DNA from: Parvimonas sp.
GTDB taxonomy: Bacteria > Bacillota > Clostridia > Tissierellales > Peptoniphilaceae
Assembly (NCBI GenBank): GCA_022770425.1
Contig: JALEHY010000003.1
Coordinates: forward strand, 1-54,547
DNA length: 54,547 nt
Direction: 5' to 3'
Shown: positions 1-7,865 of the stretch, in pieces
Layout: every line of letters begins with the position of its first letter
Numbering within the stretch: the stretch's first letter is position 1
Made by a program: the position numbers and the translations under genes
The notes under the pieces: model-generated
What the model was told of the DNA's origin: nothing
The model's database searches: none
Seen by the model: only the letters and a program-made list of their open reading frames with translations

Positions 1-16
1 AATGCAAAATTTTCAT
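1..16 (-). CDS. possible 5' end of a gene running off the left edge
   Basis: Read on the minus strand, an ATG at 16-14 follows AGAGAGG with a five-base gap, which is a normal ribosome-site spacing. Only five codons (M-K-I-L-H) are inside the window, so neither the product nor the reality of the gene can be judged. It would be transcribed away from the repeat array at 91-390. Confidence 0.3.
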
Positions 17-90
17 ACATACCTCTCTGATTTTATATTAATTTATTGTATCATATTTCTCTTTAAATAATTTTATTATTATGATAAAAT

Positions 91-390
91 ACCTTAATGT
101 TTTCCACAAGGCATAATATTAAGGTTATTATATAACAATTACCTTCCCGATAACTTAAATTTCGATAAATTATCTTGAAATAATCTTAATGTTTACCAAT
201 TGGCGTAAACTCTGTTATTATATCATAATTTCCTTTTTGATAATTTAATTTATGGTAAATTATGATGAAATAATCTTAATGTTTACCAATTGGCGTAAAC
301 TCTGTTATTATATCATAATTTCCTTTTTGATAATTTAATTTATGGTAAATTATGATGAAATAATCTTAATGTTTACCAATTGGCGTAAAC
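91..390. repeat. 90-bp tandem repeat array, about 3.3 copies
   Basis: Copies start at 181, 271 and 361 (the last is a 30-bp partial copy). The 181 and 271 copies are identical over their 90 bp as read. A degenerate copy occupies 91-180 and keeps the same 90-bp register. Each unit begins with a small palindrome (GTTTAC, about eight bases, GTAAAC) and contains an AT-rich second half. The array is intergenic, downstream of the zinc-uptake operon and upstream of a possible gene at the left edge. No open frame of interest runs through it. Confidence 0.9.
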
Positions 391-400
391 ATTAAGATTA
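361..400. repeat. 16-bp perfect inverted repeat at the end of the tandem array
   Basis: TAATCTTAATGTTTAC at 361-376 is exactly complementary to 385-400, with an eight-base loop whose flank contains the palindrome CCAATTGG. In the internal copies the right arm is shortened to GTAAAC. The degenerate copy at 91 keeps an ACCTTAAT...ATTAAGGT version. The array therefore looks as if it grew from a roughly 40-bp palindrome. No run of T follows on either strand, so it is not a typical intrinsic terminator. Confidence 0.8.
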
Positions 401-409
401 TTATAACAC

Positions 410-456
410 AAAAAGACTGTAAAAGTTAAATTTACAACAACTCTGACAGTCTTTTT
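410..456 (-). terminator. intrinsic terminator of the zinc-uptake operon
   Basis: AAAAAGACTGT at 410-420 pairs with ACAGTCTTTTT at 446-456, so the hairpin ends in T runs on both strands. It lies 15 bases past the stop codon of the histidine-triad gene. Confidence 0.75.
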
Positions 457-470
457 ATATCCCCTTTATA

Positions 471-2432
471 TTAATTTTTAAGATTATAAGTTTTACCGTT
501 AAATATTACAGTTCCGTCATTATTTACAATCAAATCCGACACTCTCGGATTTTGATCGGTTATTACTTCATATATTCTGTCAATAACCTCGTCTTTATCA
601 ATTCCTAAAATTTTAGAAAGTTTTTCTAAATTCTGCTTTTCTTTAGACAAATCATTATCTTCAAATTTCTTTTTGTCCTTTTCTATTTTGTTTTCATTCT
701 TTTTATCCACAACTTTGTTGTCAACGATAATGTTATCTTTTTTTTCATTATTGACTTTATCTTCCTTTTTCGGAAATTTAGGTAATTCTTTTTTATATCT
801 AACCTTTCCATCCTTCATCTCAAATTCTGTCAAATTAAAATATAAAAACTCTCCGTTCTTTTGAACAGTAATTGTACTTCCTACATCCCAAACATGAAGT
901 TTTTCCTTAATATCATAAACTTCCCTCAAATATTTTTTTACTTCATCTCTATCTATATTTTCTTTAACTTCAATATCTACATTAGGATTTTGAATTATAT
1001 ACTTTAAAGTTGCAACAACTTCCTTTGCAGTACAAGGTCCGTACTTATTGGCTTTTGCATTTTGAATAATTTGTTTAATAGTTATAGCATGATAGTGATT
1101 TCCATGTAACCAATAAAATATGCTACTTGTTACTCCGTTTGACCCATATACAGGTAAATTAGTGTTCAAGTTTCCAAACCCTCTCATCGCTTTAAGATTG
1201 TCATCTAAATAAGGAATAACTTTTTCGATTAGTTTAGGAGTTATACTGTCATAAGAAAAAATTTCACTGTCATTCAACTCTATATCTGAATTTTCATCCC
1301 TTTCATCGATATACTCCGCATTCGGATAATGTGATTTCGGATTTTCACGCACAACACCAACTTCTTTATCTCCTATATACAAATGCCAATGATCTCCGTG
1401 ATCAACAATCCTTGTTACCCCCTTAGGCCATTTTATCTGCTTGTCGTTTTGCGTATCGGAATGATTTCCATCATAATTTTTAATCTTTATATGTGGAAAT
1501 AAATCTTTTACTTTTGAATTGTAAGTAATATACTCTTTGCCGTTTTTAGTATATAAGTGGTAATGATCTCCGTGTAATTTTATTTCTTTTAAATCTAATT
1601 TTTTTAACTGTGTCAAATCATTAACAACGGTTACAAACCCTAAATCCTCATTTGAATCATTAGAAATATCTTGCTTACCTGAATTTTTAGGTTTATCATT
1701 ACTTATCGTTTTGCTTGAATTATCATCTCCGTGATTTCCCACATATTGTCCAAATTCAGCATTAGGATATTTTTCTCTCGGATCAGTATAACTTATAAAT
1801 TCTTTACCGCTTAAAGTATAAATATGCCAATGATCCCCATGTTGTAAAATTTTAATGACTCTATCTTCATTATTATCTATGCTTTTTGTACTGATTGAAA
1901 AACCGGATTTTCTATCAGCAACACCAAAAGAACTGTGAGACCCTACATAAACTCCTACAACAATATTCGGAAATAAACTTGACGGATTTTCATAAGTCAA
2001 AAACTCTTGTCCGTCAGAAGTATAAACATGCCAATGATCTCCGTGTTTTTTTATCGAAACTACATTCATTCCCTTCAACATATTTTTCGAAACGACACTT
2101 ACAAGTTCTATAGAACCTTTATCATCAATTTTGCTTGGATCTACATAAGTTATATGCTCTTTGCCATCCTTTGTGAATACATGCCAATGATCTCCGTGCT
2201 TTATAACTTTCACAATATCTTCTTTTTTTATTTCAGAATCAATCAAAACCTCTGTGGTATCGTCCTTTTTATATTTTGTTTCTTTTGCTGTAAAAACAAA
2301 TACACTGTGGTTATCTTTTTCACTTTGCATTTTTTTATCGTCATTTGTATTATTGCAAGCAGAAAGTAAAATTGTACTACAAGCTAAAATTAAACTCATT
2401 TTTGAAATTTTATTTTTTATAATTTTATTCAT
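471..2432 (-). CDS. histidine-triad (Pht-like) surface lipoprotein, zinc scavenging
   Basis: A 653-residue lipoprotein. The signal peptide ends in a lipobox LSAC with the lipidated Cys near residue 26. Six histidine-triad motifs follow: HGDHWH near residues 79, 130, 198 and 345, HGDHYH near 287 and HGNHYH near 443. The C-terminus is Lys/Glu-rich. Streptococcal Pht proteins carry the HxxHxH motif, bind zinc and work with the AdcA-type binding protein. Here such a protein is encoded just upstream in the same transcript, which supports a role in zinc capture at the cell surface. The start at 2432 is chosen because GAGGAG precedes it at seven bases and the signal peptide begins there; an in-frame ATG lies eight codons upstream. 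Exact ortholog assignment (PhtA/B/D/E) is not possible. Confidence 0.9.
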   Translation of the reverse strand: MNKIIKNKISKMSLILACSTILLSACNNTNDDKKMQSEKDNHSVFVFTAKETKYKKDDTTEVLIDSEIKKEDIVKVIKHGDHWHVFTKDGKEHITYVDPSKIDDKGSIELVSVVSKNMLKGMNVVSIKKHGDHWHVYTSDGQEFLTYENPSSLFPNIVVGVYVGSHSSFGVADRKSGFSISTKSIDNNEDRVIKILQHGDHWHIYTLSGKEFISYTDPREKYPNAEFGQYVGNHGDDNSSKTISNDKPKNSGKQDISNDSNEDLGFVTVVNDLTQLKKLDLKEIKLHGDHYHLYTKNGKEYITYNSKVKDLFPHIKIKNYDGNHSDTQNDKQIKWPKGVTRIVDHGDHWHLYIGDKEVGVVRENPKSHYPNAEYIDERDENSDIELNDSEIFSYDSITPKLIEKVIPYLDDNLKAMRGFGNLNTNLPVYGSNGVTSSIFYWLHGNHYHAITIKQIIQNAKANKYGPCTAKEVVATLKYIIQNPNVDIEVKENIDRDEVKKYLREVYDIKEKLHVWDVGSTITVQKNGEFLYFNLTEFEMKDGKVRYKKELPKFPKKEDKVNNEKKDNIIVDNKVVDKKNENKIEKDKKKFEDNDLSKEKQNLEKLSKILGIDKDEVIDRIYEVITDQNPRVSDLIVNNDGTVIFNGKTYNLKN

Positions 2433-2495
2433 AACTGTCTCCTCATCATAAATCAAAGTAAGATTTTAAATCTACTAAATTAAATTTGAAAATAA

Positions 2496-3425
2496 TCAAT
2501 CATTAAATGATTTTATCAATGCTTCCAAATTTAACTCCATTAATTTTAAGTATCCCATTTCAACCTCTTCATCTGTTAAATTCTCCATTGTGTACAGAGT
2601 TGAAGTCTTAGTATTTGTATTTTCCGCCAAAGTTTCTGCTACCTTCGGAGTAGCTTTCCCTTCAAAAAAAATCGTCGTTATATTATGTTTCTTAACAAAA
2701 TCAGCAATAATTTTAAGTTGCTTCGCTGAAGGCTCTTCTTCCGGAGAAATTCCGGTAACGGCTATTTGTTTAAGACCATAATCATTAGCTAAATAATTAA
2801 ATGCAGAGTGACTTACAACAAAATACTTATCAACTTTTTTTACTTTTGATATCTCTTTTTGAAACTTTTCATCTAATTTTTTAAATTCATCTTGTGCATT
2901 TTTTAAATTTTCTTTATAATAAGACTCATTTGTAGGGTCTATTGATACCAGCTTATTATAAATTGTATCCAGTTGAATAATTGCATTTTTTATACTCAAC
3001 CAAGTATGCGGATTTACTCTGCTGTGTTCATCACTAAGACCATCTCCACCTTCAAGTAAAGTTAAACCTTGAGAAAGATTGAGAAATTTATTTTTATCTG
3101 AAGATGAATTTTCCAAGGCAGGAATAAACGACTCCATATTTGCACCATTGTAAATTATTAAATCTGATTTCAGAATTTCCTTCATATCATTTGCTTGTAT
3201 ATCAAATGAATGAGGCTCTTGATTTCCTCTTATTATTGTTTTTACATTCATCTTGTCTCCAACAACTCTTTTAGTTAGATAAGTAACAGGAAAAAATGTA
3301 GTGTATACTGTTTTTTTATCAGTATTTTGTTGATCATTTGTGATATTATTTTTAGAAGTACAACCTACTAAAATCACACATAAAAGCATAAATGTTAAAA
3401 AAATTTCACCTAATCTTTTTTTCAT
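2496..3425 (-). CDS. zinc/manganese ABC transporter substrate-binding lipoprotein (AdcA/ZnuA/TroA family)
   Basis: A 309-residue cluster A-1 metal-binding protein. The lipobox LVGC puts the lipidated Cys near residue 22. Histidine ligands sit in PHSF (about 72), PHTW (about 140) and SHSAF (about 206). The fourth acidic ligand is not certain; FFEGKATPKVAE near 255 is the region expected for the family. There is only a short acidic stretch instead of a long His-rich loop. It is the first gene of a two-gene operon with the histidine-triad lipoprotein 63 bases downstream, which favours zinc. The ABC permease and ATPase are not in the window. The start at 3425 has AGAGGAG eight bases upstream; an earlier ATG at 3443 overlaps the ribosome site. 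Confidence 0.9.
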   Translation of the reverse strand: MKKRLGEIFLTFMLLCVILVGCTSKNNITNDQQNTDKKTVYTTFFPVTYLTKRVVGDKMNVKTIIRGNQEPHSFDIQANDMKEILKSDLIIYNGANMESFIPALENSSSDKNKFLNLSQGLTLLEGGDGLSDEHSRVNPHTWLSIKNAIIQLDTIYNKLVSIDPTNESYYKENLKNAQDEFKKLDEKFQKEISKVKKVDKYFVVSHSAFNYLANDYGLKQIAVTGISPEEEPSAKQLKIIADFVKKHNITTIFFEGKATPKVAETLAENTNTKTSTLYTMENLTDEEVEMGYLKLMELNLEALIKSFND

Positions 3426-3454
3426 ATCTATATCTCCTCTCATACTATAATAAA

Positions 3455-3480
3455 TGTAAATGAAAATTATTACTATTACA
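3455..3480 (-). promoter_or_regulatory. candidate metal-regulator operator in the adcA-like leader
   Basis: An imperfect dyad, TGTAA with 16 bases to TTACA, lies just downstream of the predicted start of transcription. Its position suits a repressor site (AdcR, Zur or MntR type), but only the outer five base pairs are symmetric, so the call is weak. Confidence 0.3.
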
Positions 3481-3490
3481 TTTTGATATA

Positions 3491-3519
3491 ATTATAAACC
3501 TTATCTAAATAAAATTCAA
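3491..3519 (-). promoter_or_regulatory. sigma-A promoter of the zinc-uptake operon
   Basis: On the minus strand TTGAAT (3519-3514), a 17-base spacer and TATAAT (3496-3491). Confidence 0.75.
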
Positions 3520-3596
3520 GTATTCTAAAAAATTTTTTTAAACAAATCATTCGAAAAATAATTTACAATTTAAAATTACTAAAATATCTCAACTTA

Positions 3597-3628
3597 AAAA
3601 GGATTGATTCGTACAAATCAATCCTTTT
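3597..3628 (-). terminator. intrinsic terminator after queA-tgt-membrane protein
   Basis: AAAAGGATTGATT (3597-3609) pairs perfectly with 3616-3628 around a six-base loop, giving T runs on both strands. It lies ten bases past the stop of the gene ending at 3639. Confidence 0.8.
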
Positions 3629-3638
3629 ATATAAAAAT

Positions 3639-4325
3639 TTATTTTGTTTTTATTTTTTCTCTATACATTTTTTGAAATTTATTTCCGACAAACCAACTTA
3701 TATATTCAGCTGAAATCAAACAAAGAATAACCACAAAAAGTGAAATTATGTAAAGTTGATTCTGTGAGTTCATAGTCCAAGACATTATTAAATTAAAAAT
3801 TGCACCAAATATAAAAACTACTGCTACAAATTTATTTACATAAACAAACACAATTTCATTTTTTAAAGTCCATTTATTTCTAATTGCAAATTCACTGTCT
3901 TTATTTGCTTTTCTAAGGTAAATTCCATACATAAAAATCAAAACAGACACTAAAGTAAACACTATTCTTATCACATAAAAAGGAATTTCTATGTTTGCAT
4001 TTCTAAGCATTGAAACCAACAACAAATATGTACAGTAATTCAATATCAAAGATAAAAGTAAATTTATAAACGCAACAACACTAACTCCCGTCGGATATTT
4101 TCCATCTGTAAATTTCTTTCTAACTTTTTTCAGATAAGTTACTCCAAAAAATGTAATTATTAAATCAATTAAAGCAAATGTGTAAATCATATACGAACCG
4201 ATATATACATTTTCTCCGTTTTTTACATAAGCAACTATTGACGTAGGCAAAGTAACAAACCCAATAGTCGCTAAAATTATAGGAGTTACGACTAAAATTA
4301 TTAACAATTTTAAAAATTTATTCAT
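3639..4325 (-). CDS. six-helix integral membrane protein of unknown function
   Basis: A 228-residue protein with about six hydrophobic segments (roughly residues 7-27, 41-65, 80-105, 117-140, 155-180, 190-215) joined by short Lys/Arg-rich loops. It ends in a basic tail. I do not recognise the family. It starts three bases after the tgt stop codon, with GAGGA inside the end of tgt, so it is translated as the last gene of the queA-tgt operon. A role in queuosine or precursor handling is possible from position alone, but nothing in the sequence proves it. Confidence 0.75.
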   Translation of the reverse strand: MNKFLKLLIILVVTPIILATIGFVTLPTSIVAYVKNGENVYIGSYMIYTFALIDLIITFFGVTYLKKVRKKFTDGKYPTGVSVVAFINLLLSLILNYCTYLLLVSMLRNANIEIPFYVIRIVFTLVSVLIFMYGIYLRKANKDSEFAIRNKWTLKNEIVFVYVNKFVAVVFIFGAIFNLIMSWTMNSQNQLYIISLFVVILCLISAEYISWFVGNKFQKMYREKIKTK

Positions 4326-4328
4326 TTT

Positions 4329-5447
4329 TTAATCCTCATATCCATATTTTTTATAAAATTCTTTTTTGTATTCCAAAAATCTGTCTTCTCTAATTGATTG
4401 TCTTATATTTTCCATTGTTTTAAGTAAAAATCTTAAATTGTGGATTGAAAGAAGTCTTGCCCCTAATATTTCATCAACATTTATCAAATGTCTTATATAA
4501 GCTCTTGTGTGATTTCTACAAGCATAACAATCACATTCATCATCAAGTGGAGCAAAGTCCTTCGCATATTTAGCATTTTTTATAACGAGTTTTCCCTTTG
4601 AAGTCATTGCAGTTCCATTTCTTGCAATTCTTGTAGGAAGAACACAGTCAGCCATATCAATACCCGCTTCAACAGCTTCAAATAAATAATCAGGAGTTCC
4701 CACTCCCATTAAATATCTCGGTTTGTTTTCAGGCATAAACTGTGCAGTATAGTTTAAGTACTCAACCATAATTTCTTTAGGTTCTCCTACACTAAGACCT
4801 CCAATAGCATAGCCGGGCAAATCCATATCAATTGTTGCAAGTGCAGACTCTTTTCTTAAATCCTTAAACATACCACCTTGAATAATTCCGAAAAGTGCTT
4901 GATTATCCGTATTTTTGTGATAATCTTTACATCTTTTAAGCCAGCGTAAAGTTCTTTCCATAGAATTTTTTACATAATCATAACTTGCAGGATAAGGTGC
5001 ACATTCATCAAATGCCATCATAATGTCAGAACCCAAATCATTTTGAATTTCCATTGACTTTTCAGGAGAAATAAAATGTTTCGACCCGTCAATATGAGAT
5101 CTGAACTCAACACCTTCTTCGGTTATTTTTCTGATATCTCCAAGACTGAAAACTTGAAAACCGCCACTATCTGTCAAAATCGGTTTATCCCAGTTCATAA
5201 ACTTATGAAGCCCTCCTGCCATTCTAATAATTTCCTGACCGGGCTTTAAATATAAATGGTAAGTGTTTCCTAAAATTATTTGTGAACCTATCTCTTTTAA
5301 CTCATCTACATTCATCGCCTTAACAGTTGCCCTTGTTCCTACAGGCATAAAAATCGGCGTTTCAATAACCCCTCTGTTAGTATATATTTTCCCAAGTCTT
5401 GCGTTACAATCTGAAGACTTTTTTATAAGTTCATATCTTAATTCCAT
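4329..5447 (-). CDS. tgt: tRNA-guanine transglycosylase
   Basis: Full-length (372 residues) bacterial Tgt, which exchanges guanine-34 of GUN-anticodon tRNAs for preQ1. DSGGFQVFSLG near 93-103 carries the general-base Asp. ADCVLPTRIARNGTA near 266-280 carries the nucleophile Asp267. The structural zinc site is C305, C307 and C310 with H336. Its ATG overlaps the queA stop codon by one base (TAATG) and AAGGAG precedes it, so translation is coupled. The pair QueA-Tgt performs consecutive steps in queuosine synthesis. Confidence 0.96.
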   Translation of the reverse strand: MELRYELIKKSSDCNARLGKIYTNRGVIETPIFMPVGTRATVKAMNVDELKEIGSQIILGNTYHLYLKPGQEIIRMAGGLHKFMNWDKPILTDSGGFQVFSLGDIRKITEEGVEFRSHIDGSKHFISPEKSMEIQNDLGSDIMMAFDECAPYPASYDYVKNSMERTLRWLKRCKDYHKNTDNQALFGIIQGGMFKDLRKESALATIDMDLPGYAIGGLSVGEPKEIMVEYLNYTAQFMPENKPRYLMGVGTPDYLFEAVEAGIDMADCVLPTRIARNGTAMTSKGKLVIKNAKYAKDFAPLDDECDCYACRNHTRAYIRHLINVDEILGARLLSIHNLRFLLKTMENIRQSIREDRFLEYKKEFYKKYGYED

Positions 5448-6490
5448 TAGTTCTCCTTTTTTATCAGCATTGCATCACCAAAGCTGAAAAATCTATATTT
5501 ATTTTTTGTAGCTTCATTATATGCATTCATTATTATATCCTTTGATGCAAAAGCACTTACAAGCATTATTAAAGTTGATTTCGGCAAATGAAAATTTGTA
5601 ATCAAACAATCAACTACTTTAAATTCAAAGCCCGGATAAATAAAAATATCTGTATTTCCTTTACAAGCTATAAGTTTTCCATATTTTTTGTAAACTGTTT
5701 CTAAAGTTCTGACACTCGTTGTTCCAACTGCAAAAATCCTATTTCCTTTTTCCTTTGCAGAATTTATTATTTCAACATCTTCTTTAGAAATTTCATAATA
5801 CTCTTCGTGCATTTTATGTTCCAAAACATTGTCAACCTTTACAGGTCTAAAAGTGCCAAGTCCAACGTGAAGAGTAACCCTTGCAATCTTCACACCTTTT
5901 TCTTTCAGTTCGTCTAAAAGTTCCTCAGTAAAATGAAGACCCGCAGTCGGTGCGGCAGCAGAGCCTTTATGCTTTGCATAAACGGTTTGATATCTGTTTT
6001 TTTCCTCCAACTTTTCATGAATATACGGTGGAAGAGGCATCGTTCCAAGCTCGTCCAAAATTTCCTCAAAAATTCCATCATACGAAAATTTTATAAATCT
6101 TTCTCCATCTTCGCTTATTCCTATTACTTCTCCAAATAACTTTCCGTTTCCAAACTCAACCTTAGAGCCTATTTTCATTTTCTTTCCGGGTTTAACTAAA
6201 GTTTCCCAAACATTATCCTCATGCTTTTTCAAAAGCAAAACTTCAATTACCTCTTCCTTGTTAGGTCTTGACCCAAAAAGCCTTGCAGGAATTACCTTTG
6301 TATCATTTATTACCAAAACATCATCTTTCTTTACATAATCAACAATATTTATAAAATTTTTGTGTTCTAAATCAAAATTTTCTCTGTTTACAATTAAAAG
6401 TTTTGAACTTGATCTGTCCTTAAGCGGGAACTGTGCAATCAAAGACTCATCAAGCTCAAAATCAAAATCATCTGTTTTTAAACTATTCAT
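5447..6490 (-). CDS. queA: S-adenosylmethionine:tRNA ribosyltransferase-isomerase
   Basis: QueA moves the ribosyl group of S-adenosylmethionine onto preQ1-modified tRNA to make epoxyqueuosine. The 347-residue protein shows the family N-terminus DFDFELDESLIAQFPL, the conserved GSAAAPTAGLHFTEELL block near residues 170-186 and TNFHLPKSTLIMLVSAFA near the end. The ATG at 6490 is chosen because family members begin a few residues before DFDFEL; a TTG seven codons upstream also lies in frame but gives an atypical N-terminus. It is the promoter-proximal gene of queA-tgt. Confidence 0.95.
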   Translation of the reverse strand: MNSLKTDDFDFELDESLIAQFPLKDRSSSKLLIVNRENFDLEHKNFINIVDYVKKDDVLVINDTKVIPARLFGSRPNKEEVIEVLLLKKHEDNVWETLVKPGKKMKIGSKVEFGNGKLFGEVIGISEDGERFIKFSYDGIFEEILDELGTMPLPPYIHEKLEEKNRYQTVYAKHKGSAAAPTAGLHFTEELLDELKEKGVKIARVTLHVGLGTFRPVKVDNVLEHKMHEEYYEISKEDVEIINSAKEKGNRIFAVGTTSVRTLETVYKKYGKLIACKGNTDIFIYPGFEFKVVDCLITNFHLPKSTLIMLVSAFASKDIIMNAYNEATKNKYRFFSFGDAMLIKKEN

Positions 6491-6537
6491 TAACTCTCTT
6501 CTTTCTGTCAAATTTTTAAATACTTTTTCTAGAATAT

Positions 6538-6566
6538 ATTATATATTTTTTTGTAATATTTTTCAA
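6538..6566 (-). promoter_or_regulatory. sigma-A promoter of queA-tgt
   Basis: TTGAAA (6566-6561), a 17-base spacer, TATAAT (6543-6538) on the minus strand. Confidence 0.75.
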
Positions 6567-6685
6567 ATTTTTTTAATATAATATAGAATAGAATAACTAA
6601 ATTCGTTGACAAAATGTATTTCTATTAGAATAGTTTTATGCTTTAAAAATTAATCTACATAAATAAAATATAAATTTAAAACAAA

Positions 6686-6707
6686 AAAAACACCCAAAGG
6701 TGTTTTT
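6686..6707 (-). terminator. intrinsic terminator closing the small-protein island
   Basis: AAAAACACC (6686-6694), loop CAAA, GGTGTTTTT (6699-6707). It has T runs on both strands and separates the island from queA. Confidence 0.75.
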
Positions 6708-6740
6708 AACATTCTTAACTTTTTATCTTTTTTTAATCAT

Positions 6741-6888
6741 TAAATAATTTGTTTTTAATATTTCCAAAAAATTCTTATATCTTTTTTGTAAACTAAACTA
6801 TAATCAATAATATCCTTCTGTTTTATACTTTTTCTATTTTGTCATACGCTCTTTCTATTTGTTTTATTACTTTTTCTGATTCTTTCAC
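6741..6888 (-). pseudogene. decayed duplicate of the small ORF/membrane-gene start at 7330-7438
   Basis: The minus-strand sequence here aligns with 7330-7438 over most of its length. Shared blocks include AGAAAAAGTA, TATTGATTATAG and TTTTTTGGAAA. In the frame used by the intact copy, a CAA has become TAA and a TGG has become TAG. A GTG-initiated 21-residue frame (6888-6823, beginning V-K-E-S-E-K-V) remains at the 5' end. Relative to this copy the intact one lacks about 42 bases between two AGAAAAAGTA repeats. A second frame stays open in both copies, so which frame was coding is uncertain. Confidence 0.5.
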
Positions 6889-6918
6889 TTAAAACCAATT
6901 CCTTACTCTACCATAAAA

Positions 6919-6950
6919 AGTGGTTACTAAATATCTTAAAGCAACCACTT
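6919..6950 (-). terminator. intrinsic terminator after the 121-residue membrane protein
   Basis: AAGTGGTT (6919-6926) pairs with AACCACTT (6943-6950) and a short T run follows on the minus strand. It lies 26 bases past the stop codon at 6976. Confidence 0.6.
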
Positions 6951-6975
6951 AAAACTTTCTTATATTTTAATTTTA

Positions 6976-7338
6976 TTACTTTGTACTATACACCAATTTT
7001 CTATTCATAAATTTGGGGTTTATATACAATATATAAATAGCATATTCAATTATAACCAACAATATGCTATAGAACGACCTTATATAAGTTGGCATATATG
7101 ATATTGTTAAATATACAATAATTACATAGGCAAACTCTATAACTGAATTTTTTATTCTATGTTTCTTATCACTATAAATATTCAAAGCCATTAACATCCC
7201 AGATATAAATATCATAGCTAATGCAATAAATGTAAATACCTTTACTCCTCGAAAAACATTTACACTAACCAACATAGCTGTGAAAACTGCAATTGGTTGA
7301 AATTTTTTATTATCAACAATTGTATTCATGCCTACCAT
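6976..7338 (-). CDS. small membrane protein, possible immunity protein
   Basis: About 120 residues with four hydrophobic segments (roughly VFTAMLVSVNVF, VFTFIALAMIFISGMLMAL, VIEFAYVIIVYLTISYM and YSILLVIIEYAIYILYI) and a basic C-terminus. I do not recognise the family. Two ATGs compete: 7338, with AAGGA only two bases upstream, and 7329, with the same AAGGA at eleven bases. It follows a 23-residue ORF with a strong ribosome site and lies in an island with a secreted glycine-rich protein and an Xre regulator. An immunity or accessory role is therefore an inference from context. Confidence 0.55.
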   Translation of the reverse strand: MVGMNTIVDNKKFQPIAVFTAMLVSVNVFRGVKVFTFIALAMIFISGMLMALNIYSDKKHRIKNSVIEFAYVIIVYLTISYMPTYIRSFYSILLVIIEYAIYILYINPKFMNRKLVYSTK

Positions 7339-7366
7339 GTTCCTTTCTAATTTTTCCAAAAAATTG

Positions 7367-7438
7367 TTAAATCTTTTTTGTCAACCAAACTATAATCAAT
7401 AATCTCCTTCCGTTTTGTACTTTTTCTAATTCTTTCAT
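7367..7438 (-). CDS. 23-residue small ORF, function unknown
   Basis: An ATG at 7438 follows a near-ideal AAGGAGGG at seven bases and gives a basic, hydrophobic 23-residue peptide beginning M-K-E-L-E-K-V and ending V-W-L-T-K-K-I. It begins immediately after the terminator at 7463-7498 and overlaps the region upstream of the next membrane gene, so it could be a leader peptide rather than a product. A related but stop-interrupted copy lies at 6741-6888. An overlapping frame without ATG is also open. Confidence 0.4.
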   Translation of the reverse strand: MKELEKVQNGRRLLIIVWLTKKI

Positions 7439-7462
7439 TATAATTCCCTCCTTTTTTATATC

Positions 7463-7498
7463 AAAAAAGGCTAAATACCTTTTTCAGATAAATAGCCC
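7463..7498 (-). terminator. intrinsic terminator between two halves of the small-protein island
   Basis: GGCTA...TATC (from 7497) pairs with GGTA...TAGCC (to 7469) on the minus strand with two internal mismatches, and six T follow. A ribosome site for the 23-residue ORF comes directly afterwards, so read-through or attenuation could control the downstream genes. Confidence 0.6.
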
Positions 7499-7534
7499 TT
7501 AATATTTTAGTGTGTATGACAAGTAAACAAACGA

Positions 7535-7864
7535 TTAATTACTCTTAACGCAAATTTTATAACTCATTACTATAAAAAATACAGAAATCAATGAGCTCAC
7601 TACTCCTCCGAATTTAATATATAAAAGTGAAATTCCAACAGAATAAATAGTTAAAAATACAAATAATTGTAAGGATTTTTTTAACTTATCTATTTTTTCA
7701 GATGATAAGATACGCATACAACCAACTATAACAAGAATAGAAGACAAAAAGTACATAATAATCTTATACATACCCCACGGATCATTTACAGTTATAGCTT
7801 GAGTAAAAGTACCAATTAATAGTCCAACAGATATGAACTTATATCCTTTTATTATATTATTCAT
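7535..7864 (-). CDS. small four-helix membrane protein, candidate immunity protein
   Basis: 109 residues with four predicted membrane segments: near residues 8-24, 33-51, 65-83 and 86-104. Charged Lys-rich loops include SSEKIDKLKKS. The ATG is two bases from the stop codon of the secreted glycine-rich protein upstream, so the two are almost certainly co-translated. Pairing of a secreted hydrophobic peptide-like protein with a small multi-helix membrane protein is typical of bacteriocin/immunity couples, which is the basis of this inference. No family is recognised. Confidence 0.6.
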   Translation of the reverse strand: MNNIIKGYKFISVGLLIGTFTQAITVNDPWGMYKIIMYFLSSILVIVGCMRILSSEKIDKLKKSLQLFVFLTIYSVGISLLYIKFGGVVSSLISVFFIVMSYKICVKSN

Positions 7865-7865
7865 C

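Noticed and set aside
673..864. Plus-strand open frame inside the histidine-triad gene
   Set aside because: It is antisense to a well-supported lipoprotein gene, has no ribosome site and a low-complexity Ser/Phe/Leu composition typical of reversed Lys/Glu-rich code.
6600..6640. TTGACA at 6605-6610 as a plus-strand promoter
   Set aside because: No -10 box at proper spacing and no plus-strand gene follows.
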